Assembly: GCA_934254925.1 (NCBI GenBank)
Contig: CAKQMD010000028.1
Coordinates: 1 to 17,662 of the forward strand
Source of the DNA: an uncultured Alphaproteobacteria bacterium
Lineage (GTDB): Bacteria; Pseudomonadota; Alphaproteobacteria; RF32; CAG-239
Direction of reading: 5' to 3'
DNA length: 17,662 nucleotides
The notes under the pieces: generated by a model
The model's input: only the letters and a program-made list of their open reading frames with translations
Database searches by the model: none
What the model was told of the DNA's origin: nothing
Shown here: piece after piece, positions 6,402 to 14,429 of the stretch
How the letters are laid out: each line of letters opens with the position of its first letter
Position numbering within the stretch: position 1 is the first letter of the stretch
Made by a program: the position numbers and the translations under genes

Positions 6402-8309
6402 TTAGCTTCCGGGCTGTGTGACGACTTCTTCACCGATCACTTCTTGCTCAATATATTTATCCGAGCATTGCGTGCCGACGCAGCGTTTTAGCACTGTCGC
6501 CTTGCGCCCCGGCGTCAACCCCGTCACCCGCAGCGAAGGCACATAGACCTCCACAATCCGTATGGTGAAGATGACATAGCCGGTGTTGCCTTTCTCATCA
6601 CTTATGTAGAGCTTGATTTTGTTTTCTCCGGCATTCGAGGGCATGGCCGTTCCACTGAAAGTGCGACTGGCTTCGTCAAAATGCAGCCATTGCGGCAGCG
6701 GCGAATCATCAATCAGACCGGCTTTCATGGTAACTTTGCCTTCAAAGTCCATTCGGTTCAGAATCGCCTGCGGAATTTGCACCTCAATCCGCTGGCCGGT
6801 TTCCACCGTCAGATCCGGCACCAGCGACGAAGACAAGTTCACTGGCGGCCGCTTGGTCGGAACATCCAAAAGATAGGGGCGATTGTCCGGCAAAAATTCA
6901 CCCTGACGCCATTTTTCCAAAACATTACGCAGATAAACCGCAATCTTGGACGGCTTTTCGTTCAGCATGTAATAAGGAATTGCGTCCAGCCCGAGAGTCG
7001 CATACAGATTGCCCAAGGCATCCTGCAGATCAACATAAGCGATCATTGCCTTGACCTCGTCTTCAATGGCACGAGCCGCTTCCAGCTGACTCTTTTCGGC
7101 TTTGGCACCGTCAACCATGGTGGTGTCTTCGGCAATATCTTCCGAAGTATTGGCGATTTCATGCGAGATTTGGTAATCTTCCATGGCCGACATATAACGT
7201 GCCCAAGCAACGTAAACTTGAGACAAGACCAACGTGGTCATCCGCTGACGACGCAGCGACTCCAATTCCTGTTCACTTGGATTTTTGACGTTTTCAAAAA
7301 TATTGATACCGATCTCGCGCGCTTTTTTGGACCACATACGGTTGTAATAATTCGGATCGTTTTTATATTTGTCGCGGCCGGGATCCTTAAACTCCTTGAA
7401 AGAAATCTTGATCTCCTCGGCATCGGCGGCCATATCCCGCACGCGGAGTTCGGGACGGTTGGTCAGAGCGATCCACTCCATGTCTGCCAAAGAGCTTTTG
7501 ATGTCCGGCAGTTTGAAATTGCCGTATTCCGCGCCGACCAACTTGTAGCTGGTGGAAGGATGGAAACCCATCAGACTAGCCAAGCGGACTTCGGCCGTTT
7601 CCAAATCGCGTTTCAGAGCGGCCAGTTTTTTCACGGCTTCCATGTATTTGCGTTTTTTGACTAGATCGGGCATCGTCAGGCTTTGACCGGCAGCCGCCAA
7701 CTCTTTGGCACGGGCGTTAAGATCGTCGACCTCAAGCGTCATGTATTCAATCATATCGTCAATCGTCGGCAGGAGCTTCTGCGCGGTCAGGGTTTTCCAG
7801 TACAGCGTCCGGGTTTCCTGCAAAAGGTTATGAATAACCTTACGGCTTTGCTCAATCGCCAGATTGGCGACGTATTGAGTATCCATGGTTTGGTAATACA
7901 CCGTTGAGACGTCCAAAATATTCCAAGCCAGCTTCAACTCCGAATCCATCGGCGAGTGGCCGCCGTTGTTGACATAACCGGCGGAAGCAAATATCTCGGG
8001 CAATCGGTTGGAAGGATTTTTGCCAACCTCGGCCAGGCTTTGTTCATAGCTGACAACCCGCCGCGTGTAATTGTATTTCAAGGCCAAAGCCATCGCCATG
8101 TACATATCGATCGGCTTTTCAATTTTCCGCGGCGTTGAGGCATACATATTCTGCATGTCAACATCCACGCGAATGGCTCGGTCCCAATCCGTGTAGGCAA
8201 CAGGAGCCGGCGCCGTCCCAGTATTGTAAACGGCATTGTCGGAAGGGGTAACGCTGCAGGCCACCGCGGCAAACACCCCGAGGACAAGAGATAATGCTAT
8301 TTTCTTCAT
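6402..8309 (-). CDS. TolC-family outer-membrane lipoprotein with C-terminal Ig/cadherin-like domain
   Basis: Likely outer-membrane channel component of a type I secretion or efflux system. The N-terminus is a lipoprotein signal (MKKIALSLVLGVFAAVAC), with C18 as the predicted lipidation site. Residues about 65-450 are long amphipathic helices in two repeats, as in the outer membrane efflux protein family; the second repeat ends AYVDLQDALGNLYATLGLD. After residue about 495 comes a segment not normal for TolC proteins: PLPQWLHFDEASRTFSGTA and a run of beta strands (to about 587). This resembles putative-Ig (He_PIG/CADG) domains of secreted and surface proteins. A short tail with two Cys (VLKRCVGTQCSD) follows. 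SD-like AAAGGG precedes the ATG at good spacing. At 635 residues it is longer than the usual 420-500. It diverges from a VirB8-like gene, and no inner-membrane ABC or RND partner is in the window. Confidence 0.8.
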   Translation of the reverse strand: MKKIALSLVLGVFAAVACSVTPSDNAVYNTGTAPAPVAYTDWDRAIRVDVDMQNMYASTPRKIEKPIDMYMAMALALKYNYTRRVVSYEQSLAEVGKNPSNRLPEIFASAGYVNNGGHSPMDSELKLAWNILDVSTVYYQTMDTQYVANLAIEQSRKVIHNLLQETRTLYWKTLTAQKLLPTIDDMIEYMTLEVDDLNARAKELAAAGQSLTMPDLVKKRKYMEAVKKLAALKRDLETAEVRLASLMGFHPSTSYKLVGAEYGNFKLPDIKSSLADMEWIALTNRPELRVRDMAADAEEIKISFKEFKDPGRDKYKNDPNYYNRMWSKKAREIGINIFENVKNPSEQELESLRRQRMTTLVLSQVYVAWARYMSAMEDYQISHEIANTSEDIAEDTTMVDGAKAEKSQLEAARAIEDEVKAMIAYVDLQDALGNLYATLGLDAIPYYMLNEKPSKIAVYLRNVLEKWRQGEFLPDNRPYLLDVPTKRPPVNLSSSLVPDLTVETGQRIEVQIPQAILNRMDFEGKVTMKAGLIDDSPLPQWLHFDEASRTFSGTAMPSNAGENKIKLYISDEKGNTGYVIFTIRIVEVYVPSLRVTGLTPGRKATVLKRCVGTQCSDKYIEQEVIGEEVVTQPGS

Positions 8310-8345
8310 TTAAAAACCCTTTGAGATGCATCTTATATTAATATC

Positions 8346-8354
8346 ATTATATCA
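8346..8354 (-). promoter_or_regulatory. Extended -10 promoter for the TolC-like gene
   Basis: Read on the minus strand this is TGATATAAT, a perfect extended -10 (TGnTATAAT). It lies about 37 bases upstream of the lipoprotein ATG at 8309. No clear -35 is seen, as expected for extended -10 promoters. Confidence 0.55.
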
Positions 8355-8380
8355 ATATTTTTGATAAGCATAGTATTTAT

Positions 8381-8408
8381 TTGCTTTTATTCAACTTTGA
8401 TGTATAAA
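8381..8408 (+). promoter_or_regulatory. Candidate promoter for the VirB8-like gene
   Basis: TTGCTT (8381-8386) and TATAAA (8403-8408) are separated by 16 bp, about 30 bases upstream of the ATG at 8439. It is back to back with the TolC-like promoter, so one regulator could control both genes. Confidence 0.5.
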
Positions 8409-8438
8409 TTAATAAACGACCCTAGAAACGGAGCGCCG

Positions 8439-9227
8439 ATGTTTGACATTTTTCATACCATTTTCAAATACCGCGAGAAAGAAAGTCCCGATCGGCTCGG
8501 CCTTTATCCGGAACGCGTGCATGTCAACGCCATGCCGGAGCGCCGTTATTTGTGGACGTCGCGGATTTTGGTGGTGATTTCCTGCCTGTCCATCAGCTTT
8601 AACATTTTGCTGTCGAGTACGATTTACCTGTTGTTGCCGCAACGCAGTGCCAGCCCGCGGCTGCTGCAGGTCAACAAGTACTTTTCGGTGCTGGAACATA
8701 CCGAGCCGCAGGAGACCGGGGTCTCCGTCGTCGACTTGATCGCCGAACAGTATATTGAAGAATACATTAATCTACGGCATGTGATTACGACGGATTACGA
8801 TGAACTGCTGAGCCGTTGGAGCGAAGGCTCGGCTTTGTATTGGCTGTCTTCGCGACAGGTGTTTCAAAATTTCAGCTCCAACGACGTGGAAAAGAACCTG
8901 ATGGATTTTCGGGCCAATCCGCTAACGCGGCTGGTGGAAGTGGAATGGGTCAAACCGCTGACCCAGGGATTATGGCAGGCGCAGTTTGTTACCATGGACT
9001 ATTATCCCGACGAACAGACGCCGGTGGTCAACATTTGGCGCGCCTATGTGCGAATCGTTTTTACCAACATCAATTTTCCGTCGCGGGAAGCCATGGCTTA
9101 TAATCCTTTCGGCTTTTTGGTCATCAATTATTCGCTGGCTTACGTCGGCACCCCGGACCAGCCCCTGAATTATCTGGCGACGGCCAAGGAAGTGCGAGAA
9201 CAGCGTTATCGCTCTTTTGGAAATTGA
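8439..9227 (+). CDS. Orphan VirB8-like inner-membrane protein
   Basis: VirB8 is a bitopic inner-membrane protein that nucleates type IV secretion machines. This 262-residue product has a cytoplasmic N-terminus (1-42), one membrane segment (about 43-66, ILVVISCLSISFNILLSSTIYLLL) and a periplasmic NTF2-like domain. Family marks are a YIEEYINLRH helix, a strand pair LTRLVEVEWV...LWQAQFV, and NPFGFLVINYSL at 222-233, which matches the NPLGFxVxxYR block of VirB8. The ATG at 8439 is preferred because GGAG lies 5 bases upstream. An ATG at 8361 in the same frame would add 26 residues upstream of the predicted promoter and has no ribosome binding site. No other virB genes are in the window. Rickettsiales also carry VirB8 paralogues away from the main cluster. 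The fold call is fairly firm; its partner is unknown. Confidence 0.8.
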   Translation: MFDIFHTIFKYREKESPDRLGLYPERVHVNAMPERRYLWTSRILVVISCLSISFNILLSSTIYLLLPQRSASPRLLQVNKYFSVLEHTEPQETGVSVVDLIAEQYIEEYINLRHVITTDYDELLSRWSEGSALYWLSSRQVFQNFSSNDVEKNLMDFRANPLTRLVEVEWVKPLTQGLWQAQFVTMDYYPDEQTPVVNIWRAYVRIVFTNINFPSREAMAYNPFGFLVINYSLAYVGTPDQPLNYLATAKEVREQRYRSFGN

Positions 9228-9247
9228 TCAGCATTCAGGCTAAAACG

Positions 9248-9280
9248 AAAACATCCCGGTTAACGGCCGGGATGTTTTTT
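9248..9280. terminator. Bidirectional terminator between the VirB8-like gene and pepF
   Basis: AAAACATCCCGG pairs with CCGGGATGTTTT around a 7-base loop, with a T-run on the plus strand and A-run on the other. It lies between two convergent genes and likely serves both. Confidence 0.9.
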
Positions 9281-9285
9281 GTTCT

Positions 9286-11109
9286 TTATCGGGAAGGAAA
9301 GAGCTGTTTGTCAAGCCTTTCCAGTTCGTCAATATATTCGGAGATCAGGCTGAGGCCTTTGTTCCAAAAATCGGGCGCCGATGCGTCGAGTCCGAAAGGC
9401 TGCAACAGCCGGTCATATTTTTTAACACCGGTTTCCGACAACAGATGCAGATATTTTTCCTCAAAATCGGGAACAGACTTTTCCCGATAGACCTGGTAAA
9501 GAGAATTGACCAGGCAATCGGCAAAAGAATAAGCGTAAACGTAAAACGGCGAGAAAAAGAAATGTCCGACCTGCGACCAAATGTTGGCGCTGTTTTCGTC
9601 AACGTTGACCGACGGCCCCAAACTGCGGCGCATTTCTTCCAACCAGATTTCGCAAAGCCTTTGAGAAGAAAGCTCCCCTTTCCGCCGCTCGTTATGCACC
9701 CGGGTTTCAAAAAAGTGGAAAGCAATCTGCCGAACAGCGGTGTTGATCATGTCATTGACTTTGGAGGCGATCAGGCTGAGACGATCCTTGGGATCTTTGG
9801 TCTGCTCCAATAAACTCTGGAAAGTGATCATTTCGCCAAAGACCGACGCGACTTCAGCCAAAGTCAGCGGCGTATTGTCGTTCAATTCTCCCTGCGTCTG
9901 GCTGAGAAGGAAGTGACAGCCGTGACCGAGCTCATGCGCCAAAGTCAGAACATCATTCTGCCGGCCGGTAAAATTCAGCATCAGGTACGGATGATATTTC
10001 TGCGGCAAGGGCATGGCAAAAGCGCCGCTGCGTTTGCCGTCGCGCGGGGGAACGTCAATCCAATCGTTTTTGAAAAAGCCGTCGGCCAATTGCCGCAGCC
10101 GCGGAGAAAAACGCTGATAAGCCTGCAAAACGATTTCGACACTTTCGTCCCAAGAATAAAGGCGTTCCCGCGTAAAAGGCAACGGCGCGTTTCGGTCCCA
10201 ATACTGGATTTTTTCCACTCCCAGCCATTTGGCTTTCAGTTTATAAAAACGGTGCGCAATGGCGGCATAGTTTTCTCGAACGGCATCGGCCAAAGCCTTG
10301 ACGGCGGAATCGTCCACGCCGTTGACCAGATTCTTGGCCGCGACCGGGCTTTTGAAACCGCGGCGCAGATCAGAAATGGACTTATCTTTGACGATCATGT
10401 TATAAACAAAAGAAAACAACTCGGCATTTTCGCCGCTGACGCGATTAATCTCCTTGCCGGCCTTGGCACGCAAATCAGCGTCCGGATCCAGCAACAATTT
10501 GCTGATTTCGGCGTCATTGTAGGTTTTGCCGTCAACATGATACTGCAAACGGGACGAGGTTTCCTCATAAAGGCGTACCCAAGCGGCGGAAGAGGTGAGG
10601 TTTTTTTCATGAAAGACCTCTTCTTCTTTTTCACTCAGCTCATATTCCTTAAAGCGGCGGGTTACTTCCAAAAACGGCGCGTATTTCGCCACTTGCGGCG
10701 AGGCCAGCAGCTGCGCCATTTTTTCCTGCGACAACTGGTTGATCTCCAGGCTGAAGAAAATCGCCGGTTTGGCATAATCGTTCAACTTTTCGGAAACGTT
10801 TTGATAAAAGCCAACGGCTTCCGCATCCTTCATCCGCGTGACCATGTTCAGATAAGCGAAATTACCCAAAGCGCTGCCGACGACCGAAAGTTCCTCACAT
10901 AGCTGCAAAGCCTCGACAAAAGTTTCCGGCGACGCGTCATGCAGGCGTCCTTTAAACCTTTCGGCCAGCTGCAGGTTGAGGCGGCGGTACTTTTCCAAAT
11001 CCTCCTCAATGCGCGGATCTTGCGTGCCGTTATACAGATCCTTCAGATTCCATGCCGGCAGGCTGTTCTGTTCCGGGGATGCCGGGGTCTTCGATGTTTG
11101 TGTCGTCAT
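9286..11109 (-). CDS. pepF: Oligoendopeptidase F, M3 family zinc metallopeptidase
   Basis: Cytoplasmic zinc endopeptidase that degrades short peptides, for example cleaved signal peptides or imported peptides. The active site is HELGH (H392, E393, H396) in TLAHELGHGCHF, with E419 in LAEVAS as the likely third zinc ligand, the standard M3 arrangement. The N-terminus (LPAWNLKDLY) and the length of 607 residues are typical for the M3B group. The ATG at 11109 is preceded by GAGGAATT at suitable spacing. It lies inside the upstream gene, overlapping that gene's last 80 bases in another frame. Translation is therefore probably coupled to the small membrane protein before it. It ends the operon and is followed by a terminator. 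Confidence 0.95.
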   Translation of the reverse strand: MTTQTSKTPASPEQNSLPAWNLKDLYNGTQDPRIEEDLEKYRRLNLQLAERFKGRLHDASPETFVEALQLCEELSVVGSALGNFAYLNMVTRMKDAEAVGFYQNVSEKLNDYAKPAIFFSLEINQLSQEKMAQLLASPQVAKYAPFLEVTRRFKEYELSEKEEEVFHEKNLTSSAAWVRLYEETSSRLQYHVDGKTYNDAEISKLLLDPDADLRAKAGKEINRVSGENAELFSFVYNMIVKDKSISDLRRGFKSPVAAKNLVNGVDDSAVKALADAVRENYAAIAHRFYKLKAKWLGVEKIQYWDRNAPLPFTRERLYSWDESVEIVLQAYQRFSPRLRQLADGFFKNDWIDVPPRDGKRSGAFAMPLPQKYHPYLMLNFTGRQNDVLTLAHELGHGCHFLLSQTQGELNDNTPLTLAEVASVFGEMITFQSLLEQTKDPKDRLSLIASKVNDMINTAVRQIAFHFFETRVHNERRKGELSSQRLCEIWLEEMRRSLGPSVNVDENSANIWSQVGHFFFSPFYVYAYSFADCLVNSLYQVYREKSVPDFEEKYLHLLSETGVKKYDRLLQPFGLDASAPDFWNKGLSLISEYIDELERLDKQLFPSR

Positions 11110-11509
11110 TTTCCAATTCCTCGTTTAACTTTTTTAATTTCCGCATCTGCTTCTGCAAATCGGGATTTTTGCGATAAAACTCTTCCAGGCCGGGATCTTG
11201 TTCTTCCAGACGCGGCGTAAACCAATAATTGCTCCAAGGCGCCGCCTGAGCACCGGTCAACCACAATTTGACCCCGCGGCCGACAACCTTGATATCGCAC
11301 CAGCTGTTGGCAACCACGGCTTTCAGCATGCAGCCGAGGCTCTTGTTGCAGGCCAACATATCATCGGCCATGGTTTCGGTACAGGGAATAAAGCCCCGTC
11401 GGTCCAAATCTTGCCGCGGGGAAAAAAGAACCGCCGCCGCCAAAAAGACTGCCGACAAAATCATCAACCACATTAGAGCACCGAACCAATGGTTTTTCAA
11501 AAAATGCAT
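11030..11509 (-). CDS. Small single-pass membrane protein of unknown function
   Basis: A 159-residue protein that I do not recognise. Residues 9-29 (FGALMWLMILSAVFLAAAVLF) form a signal-anchor. The middle contains four Cys (C43, C54, C60, C71 by eye) in a compact region, suggesting disulfides in the periplasm. The C-terminal third is a charged helix or coiled coil (LQKQMRKLKKLNEELEND) ending in a Pro/Glu-rich tail. AAGGGAAG precedes the ATG, which is 14 bases after the stop of the GlmU-like gene. Its last 80 bases overlap the start of pepF, so all three genes are probably one transcript. It is real on position, ribosome binding site and membrane segment, but no function can be assigned. Confidence 0.75.
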   Translation of the reverse strand: MHFLKNHWFGALMWLMILSAVFLAAAVLFSPRQDLDRRGFIPCTETMADDMLACNKSLGCMLKAVVANSWCDIKVVGRGVKLWLTGAQAAPWSNYWFTPRLEEQDPGLEEFYRKNPDLQKQMRKLKKLNEELENDDTNIEDPGIPGTEQPAGMESEGSV

Positions 11510-11523
11510 TTTCTTCCCTTTAT

Positions 11524-12261
11524 TTAGGCAACCCGACCGCGTTTGCTCAGAAAGCTTTCCAGCAACGCCAGCTCTTCACGGGTATTGGCGCTGGCCACTT
11601 CCTCCGCCGCACCTTCAACGACGGTGCATTTGAGCCCCTTTTGACGGGCAATGGCCACCGCATCAGTAAGATAATACTCATGAGCGGCATTTTCATTACT
11701 GATCTGTTCCAAAATTTCAAACATTGTTCGGCCGTCAAAGCACATAAAGCCGGAATTGCAAAGGTTAATAGCCCGTTCTTCTTCCGTGGCATCCTTATAT
11801 TCGACGATTTTTTCCAGTTCATTGCCCTGCATTTTCAAACGGCCGTAGCGTGCGGGATCTTCGGGACGGAATCCGAGAACAACCAGAGCATAGCCTTCGC
11901 GACGCTTATCAATGACTCTTTGATAGGTTTCTTTGGTAATCAGCGGGGTATCGCCGAAAATCACCATAACGTCGCCTTCATATTTATCCAGAAGCACCTT
12001 GGCGCTGAGCACGGCATGTCCCGTTCCGAGCTGACGTTCCTGAACGCAGGTGGGATAAGGGGAGACCTCTTCTTTGACCAGATCCCCGTCGGGAGCGACG
12101 ACCGTCACGATATCATCCGCACCTAAAGCTTCCAAAGTGTCGATAACGCGGCGGATCATCGGTTTGCCGCAGACCGGCATCATTACTTTGGGCAGATCCG
12201 AATTCATGCGGGTGCCTTTTCCGGCGCCTAAAATCACGGCGGCAATTTTCGCTTTTGTCAT
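11524..12261 (-). CDS. GlmU-like uridylyltransferase domain protein without the acetyltransferase half
   Basis: A nucleotidyltransferase of the GlmU N-terminal type, predicted to make UDP-GlcNAc (or a related UDP/NDP-sugar) from sugar-1-phosphate and UTP for peptidoglycan and lipopolysaccharide synthesis. The signature LGAGKGTRM, with R18, and DLPK, with K25, align residue for residue with E. coli GlmU. QLGTGHAV, GDTPL and a NLCNSG segment follow. At 245 residues it contains only this domain. The left-handed beta-helix acetyltransferase domain that gives bifunctional GlmU about 450 residues is absent, and the following gene is unrelated. Acetylation would then need another protein, or this enzyme uses a different sugar. 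Strong AAGGAGA ribosome binding site 7 bases before the ATG. First gene of a three-gene minus-strand operon. Confidence 0.85.
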   Translation of the reverse strand: MTKAKIAAVILGAGKGTRMNSDLPKVMMPVCGKPMIRRVIDTLEALGADDIVTVVAPDGDLVKEEVSPYPTCVQERQLGTGHAVLSAKVLLDKYEGDVMVIFGDTPLITKETYQRVIDKRREGYALVVLGFRPEDPARYGRLKMQGNELEKIVEYKDATEEERAINLCNSGFMCFDGRTMFEILEQISNENAAHEYYLTDAVAIARQKGLKCTVVEGAAEEVASANTREELALLESFLSKRGRVA

Positions 12262-12300
12262 AGGGTCGTCTCCTTTTTATTATAAGCTTTTTTTAATAAG

Positions 12301-12328
12301 TTGGAGTTTATACTAACAAATATATAAT
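12301..12328 (+). promoter_or_regulatory. Candidate promoter for the DUF2207 gene
   Basis: TTGGAG (12301-12306) and a perfect TATAAT (12323-12328) are separated by 16 bp, ending 25 bases before the ATG at 12354. Confidence 0.6.
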
Positions 12329-12353
12329 TTTTGTTAACAGCAGGTGCCTTTTT

Positions 12354-14429
12354 ATGAATAAACTTTTTCTTGCGATTTGTTTCATCTTCGCCGACTGTGC
12401 CGTCGCCGCCGCCCGCACGGCGACAATCACGGACGTCGGACAAATTCCCCAAAAGCAGGAAACCCGGCAGGAAACCGCTCCCGAAGTCAAGGAAGTGACG
12501 GCCGAATATATGGAAAATTTTTTGATCAACCGCCTCAAAAACGCCGTGATCATGCCGCAGGAAAAAGCCTTGGGCGACGCCAACAACAGCGGTATGCACG
12601 TGGAACCGAGCGACGAAGCCAAAGCCATGATGGCCGAACAGGAAAAAGGAACGTTTCAGCGCATTTACGAAAGGGCGATCAACCGAGCCGACGCCGAAGC
12701 GGCGCAATATCGCGGTGATCTTGCCCGTCAAGACGAAAACTGGCAACAAAACATCGAAGCGCAGCGACAGGCTTGGGAGAATCCCGATTTTCCGGTCATC
12801 AACGTTTTTTTGCCGCCCAAAGGCGAAAAGGTCGTTGTTCCGGCACAAGAGCATATTCCCTATCTGTTTAACCAAATCGAGATCCTGCCCAACGGTATGG
12901 TCAGCTTTAATCAGACCATCATTGTCGTGGCCAACGGCGAAAAACTCAAAAAAGGCCTGACACTTCCTTTGCCCAAATATTCGACCGACCGTTTCGGAAA
13001 ACGCCAAAAAGCGGAATATTCGTTGCTCAGCGTCACTATCAACGGTCAGGCCGCCGATTATAAGATCAGCGAATCCGGCGACAAGATCCTTTTGGTTCCG
13101 GCCGTCAATTACGAGATTGAACCCGGCGTTTACCAGTATAACTTTCAATATGTCAGCGACCGCCTGATTCGCAGTTACGATACGTTTGACGAGTTTTACT
13201 GGGACGTTTCCGGCAGTGCTTGGAATCTGGTCGTTGCCCGGGCCGGTGCCATCATCATTTTGCCGCCGGGTATTCAGAGCTTGGGGCAAAACGTCTTTAT
13301 CGGCTATCCCGGTGCCTTGCGTGACGACATTACCTTGATTACCAAAGAAGCCGACAACATCATCGGTTTCGCCTCCCAAAGCCCGCTGTTTATCGGCGAG
13401 GGCATGCATCTTATCTTGTCTTTGCCCCAAGGTACCGGAGGCATGACCTCCTGGGGGCAAAAGTTCACCTGGCTTCTGAGTGATTGGGGGGACATCCTGC
13501 TCAGCGGCGGCGCCTTGCTGTTTATTATGTTTTCTTATCTGATTTCCTGGAAATACATTCGCAGCAACCGCAGCCAACCCAAAATCCGCCTGCGCAAGAA
13601 CGCCGAGATTCTGCGGTTTTTGCGTTCCGGCAGTTTTGACAAGCGTTCGTTCATCGCTTTTTTGTTGGAATTGTATCGCAAAAACATCATTGACATCGAA
13701 TCGGCAGACGAAACGATCCTGCTGATCAAAAAGACCGATCATCTCAAGTCTTTGGACAAAGCCGAGCAAAAAGCCGTGGCGGCCATTTTTCCGGGAGGCG
13801 AATCGGTCGTCAACGTCAATGCGCAAAATGCCCTGCGCTTCCGCCGCGCCTATAAGCTGATTGAAAAACTGACAAGGCGGAAAATCCAGCGTTTTGTGCT
13901 GATGCTCAACAGCGGATATCTGTTTTTCAGCGTCGGCATGCTGCTGATTGCCGAAATTGCCATTGCCTGGCTGCAGATCGACCGTCTTTTCAGTTTCGGC
14001 GTTTTGTTGTGCGGCAGTTTGATCTGCGGTTCCGGACTTTTGTTGTGGCGCCTCCGGCCAATGAAAAAATATCAGATCTGGCTGGTCCGCCTGGCGGCGG
14101 TTTTGATCTGCATTCCGGGTCTTGCGCTTTTGACGGCGATCGTTTCTCCGGCCGCGGCGATCATGATTTTGCTGGCCATTTATACCATCCGCGACTATAC
14201 CGGAATCTATGCTCAGCGCAACGGTCTGCTGAAACGGCAAATTGCGGAAAGTAACGACGTTTACGCCTATCTGGAGAAAAACGCGGCGAATCTGGTTTTG
14301 GGGCGTGATTTTTCCAGTCAGCAGGCCAATATTTGGGCTTTTGAGCTGGAGAAGTTCTACCCGTCGACGCCTAAAATCGCCGACAGCTACAAACTGGACG
14401 CCGCAGCCAAACTTCTCTCCAGATTTTAG
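12354..14429 (+). CDS. DUF2207 family membrane protein
   Basis: Large envelope protein of unknown biochemical function, 691 residues. It has a signal peptide (1-20, ending CAVAAA) and a charged, probably coiled region at 35-145. An extracytoplasmic beta domain at about 150-360 carries the DUF2207 pattern (YQYNFQYVSDRLIRSYDTFDEFYWDVSG at 260-287). Predicted membrane segments are at about 381-401, 515-540, 546-566, 574-594 and 598-613, with a cytoplasmic stretch at 402-510. The long N-terminal coiled region before the domain is not something I know as standard for this family. A promoter and an AGGTG-type ribosome binding site precede the ATG. The gene ends by overlapping the convergent S66 peptidase gene by 4 bases. 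The very long open frame antisense to it is treated as a shadow. Confidence 0.87.
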   Translation: MNKLFLAICFIFADCAVAAARTATITDVGQIPQKQETRQETAPEVKEVTAEYMENFLINRLKNAVIMPQEKALGDANNSGMHVEPSDEAKAMMAEQEKGTFQRIYERAINRADAEAAQYRGDLARQDENWQQNIEAQRQAWENPDFPVINVFLPPKGEKVVVPAQEHIPYLFNQIEILPNGMVSFNQTIIVVANGEKLKKGLTLPLPKYSTDRFGKRQKAEYSLLSVTINGQAADYKISESGDKILLVPAVNYEIEPGVYQYNFQYVSDRLIRSYDTFDEFYWDVSGSAWNLVVARAGAIIILPPGIQSLGQNVFIGYPGALRDDITLITKEADNIIGFASQSPLFIGEGMHLILSLPQGTGGMTSWGQKFTWLLSDWGDILLSGGALLFIMFSYLISWKYIRSNRSQPKIRLRKNAEILRFLRSGSFDKRSFIAFLLELYRKNIIDIESADETILLIKKTDHLKSLDKAEQKAVAAIFPGGESVVNVNAQNALRFRRAYKLIEKLTRRKIQRFVLMLNSGYLFFSVGMLLIAEIAIAWLQIDRLFSFGVLLCGSLICGSGLLLWRLRPMKKYQIWLVRLAAVLICIPGLALLTAIVSPAAAIMILLAIYTIRDYTGIYAQRNGLLKRQIAESNDVYAYLEKNAANLVLGRDFSSQQANIWAFELEKFYPSTPKIADSYKLDAAAKLLSRF

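Noticed and set aside
6681..7664. A 327-codon plus-strand open frame antisense to the TolC-like gene
   Set aside because: Composition is typical of an antisense shadow (Phe, Gln and His rich), with no ribosome binding site or domain.
8361..8438. A longer N-terminus for the VirB8-like protein, starting at 8361
   Set aside because: It has no ribosome binding site and would precede the likely promoter; GGAG sits directly before the ATG at 8439.
9913..10902. A 329-codon plus-strand open frame antisense to pepF
   Set aside because: It is a shadow of a clear M3 peptidase.
12279..12284. Minus-strand TATAAT as a promoter for the GlmU-like gene
   Set aside because: Transcription would start within the ribosome binding site, about 10 bases before the ATG.
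12258..14240. A 660-codon open frame on the minus strand, antisense to the DUF2207 gene
   Set aside because: Its product is Gln/Asn/Phe-rich without domain logic, and it fully overlaps a gene with signal peptide, promoter and family motifs. It also overlaps the GlmU-like start.
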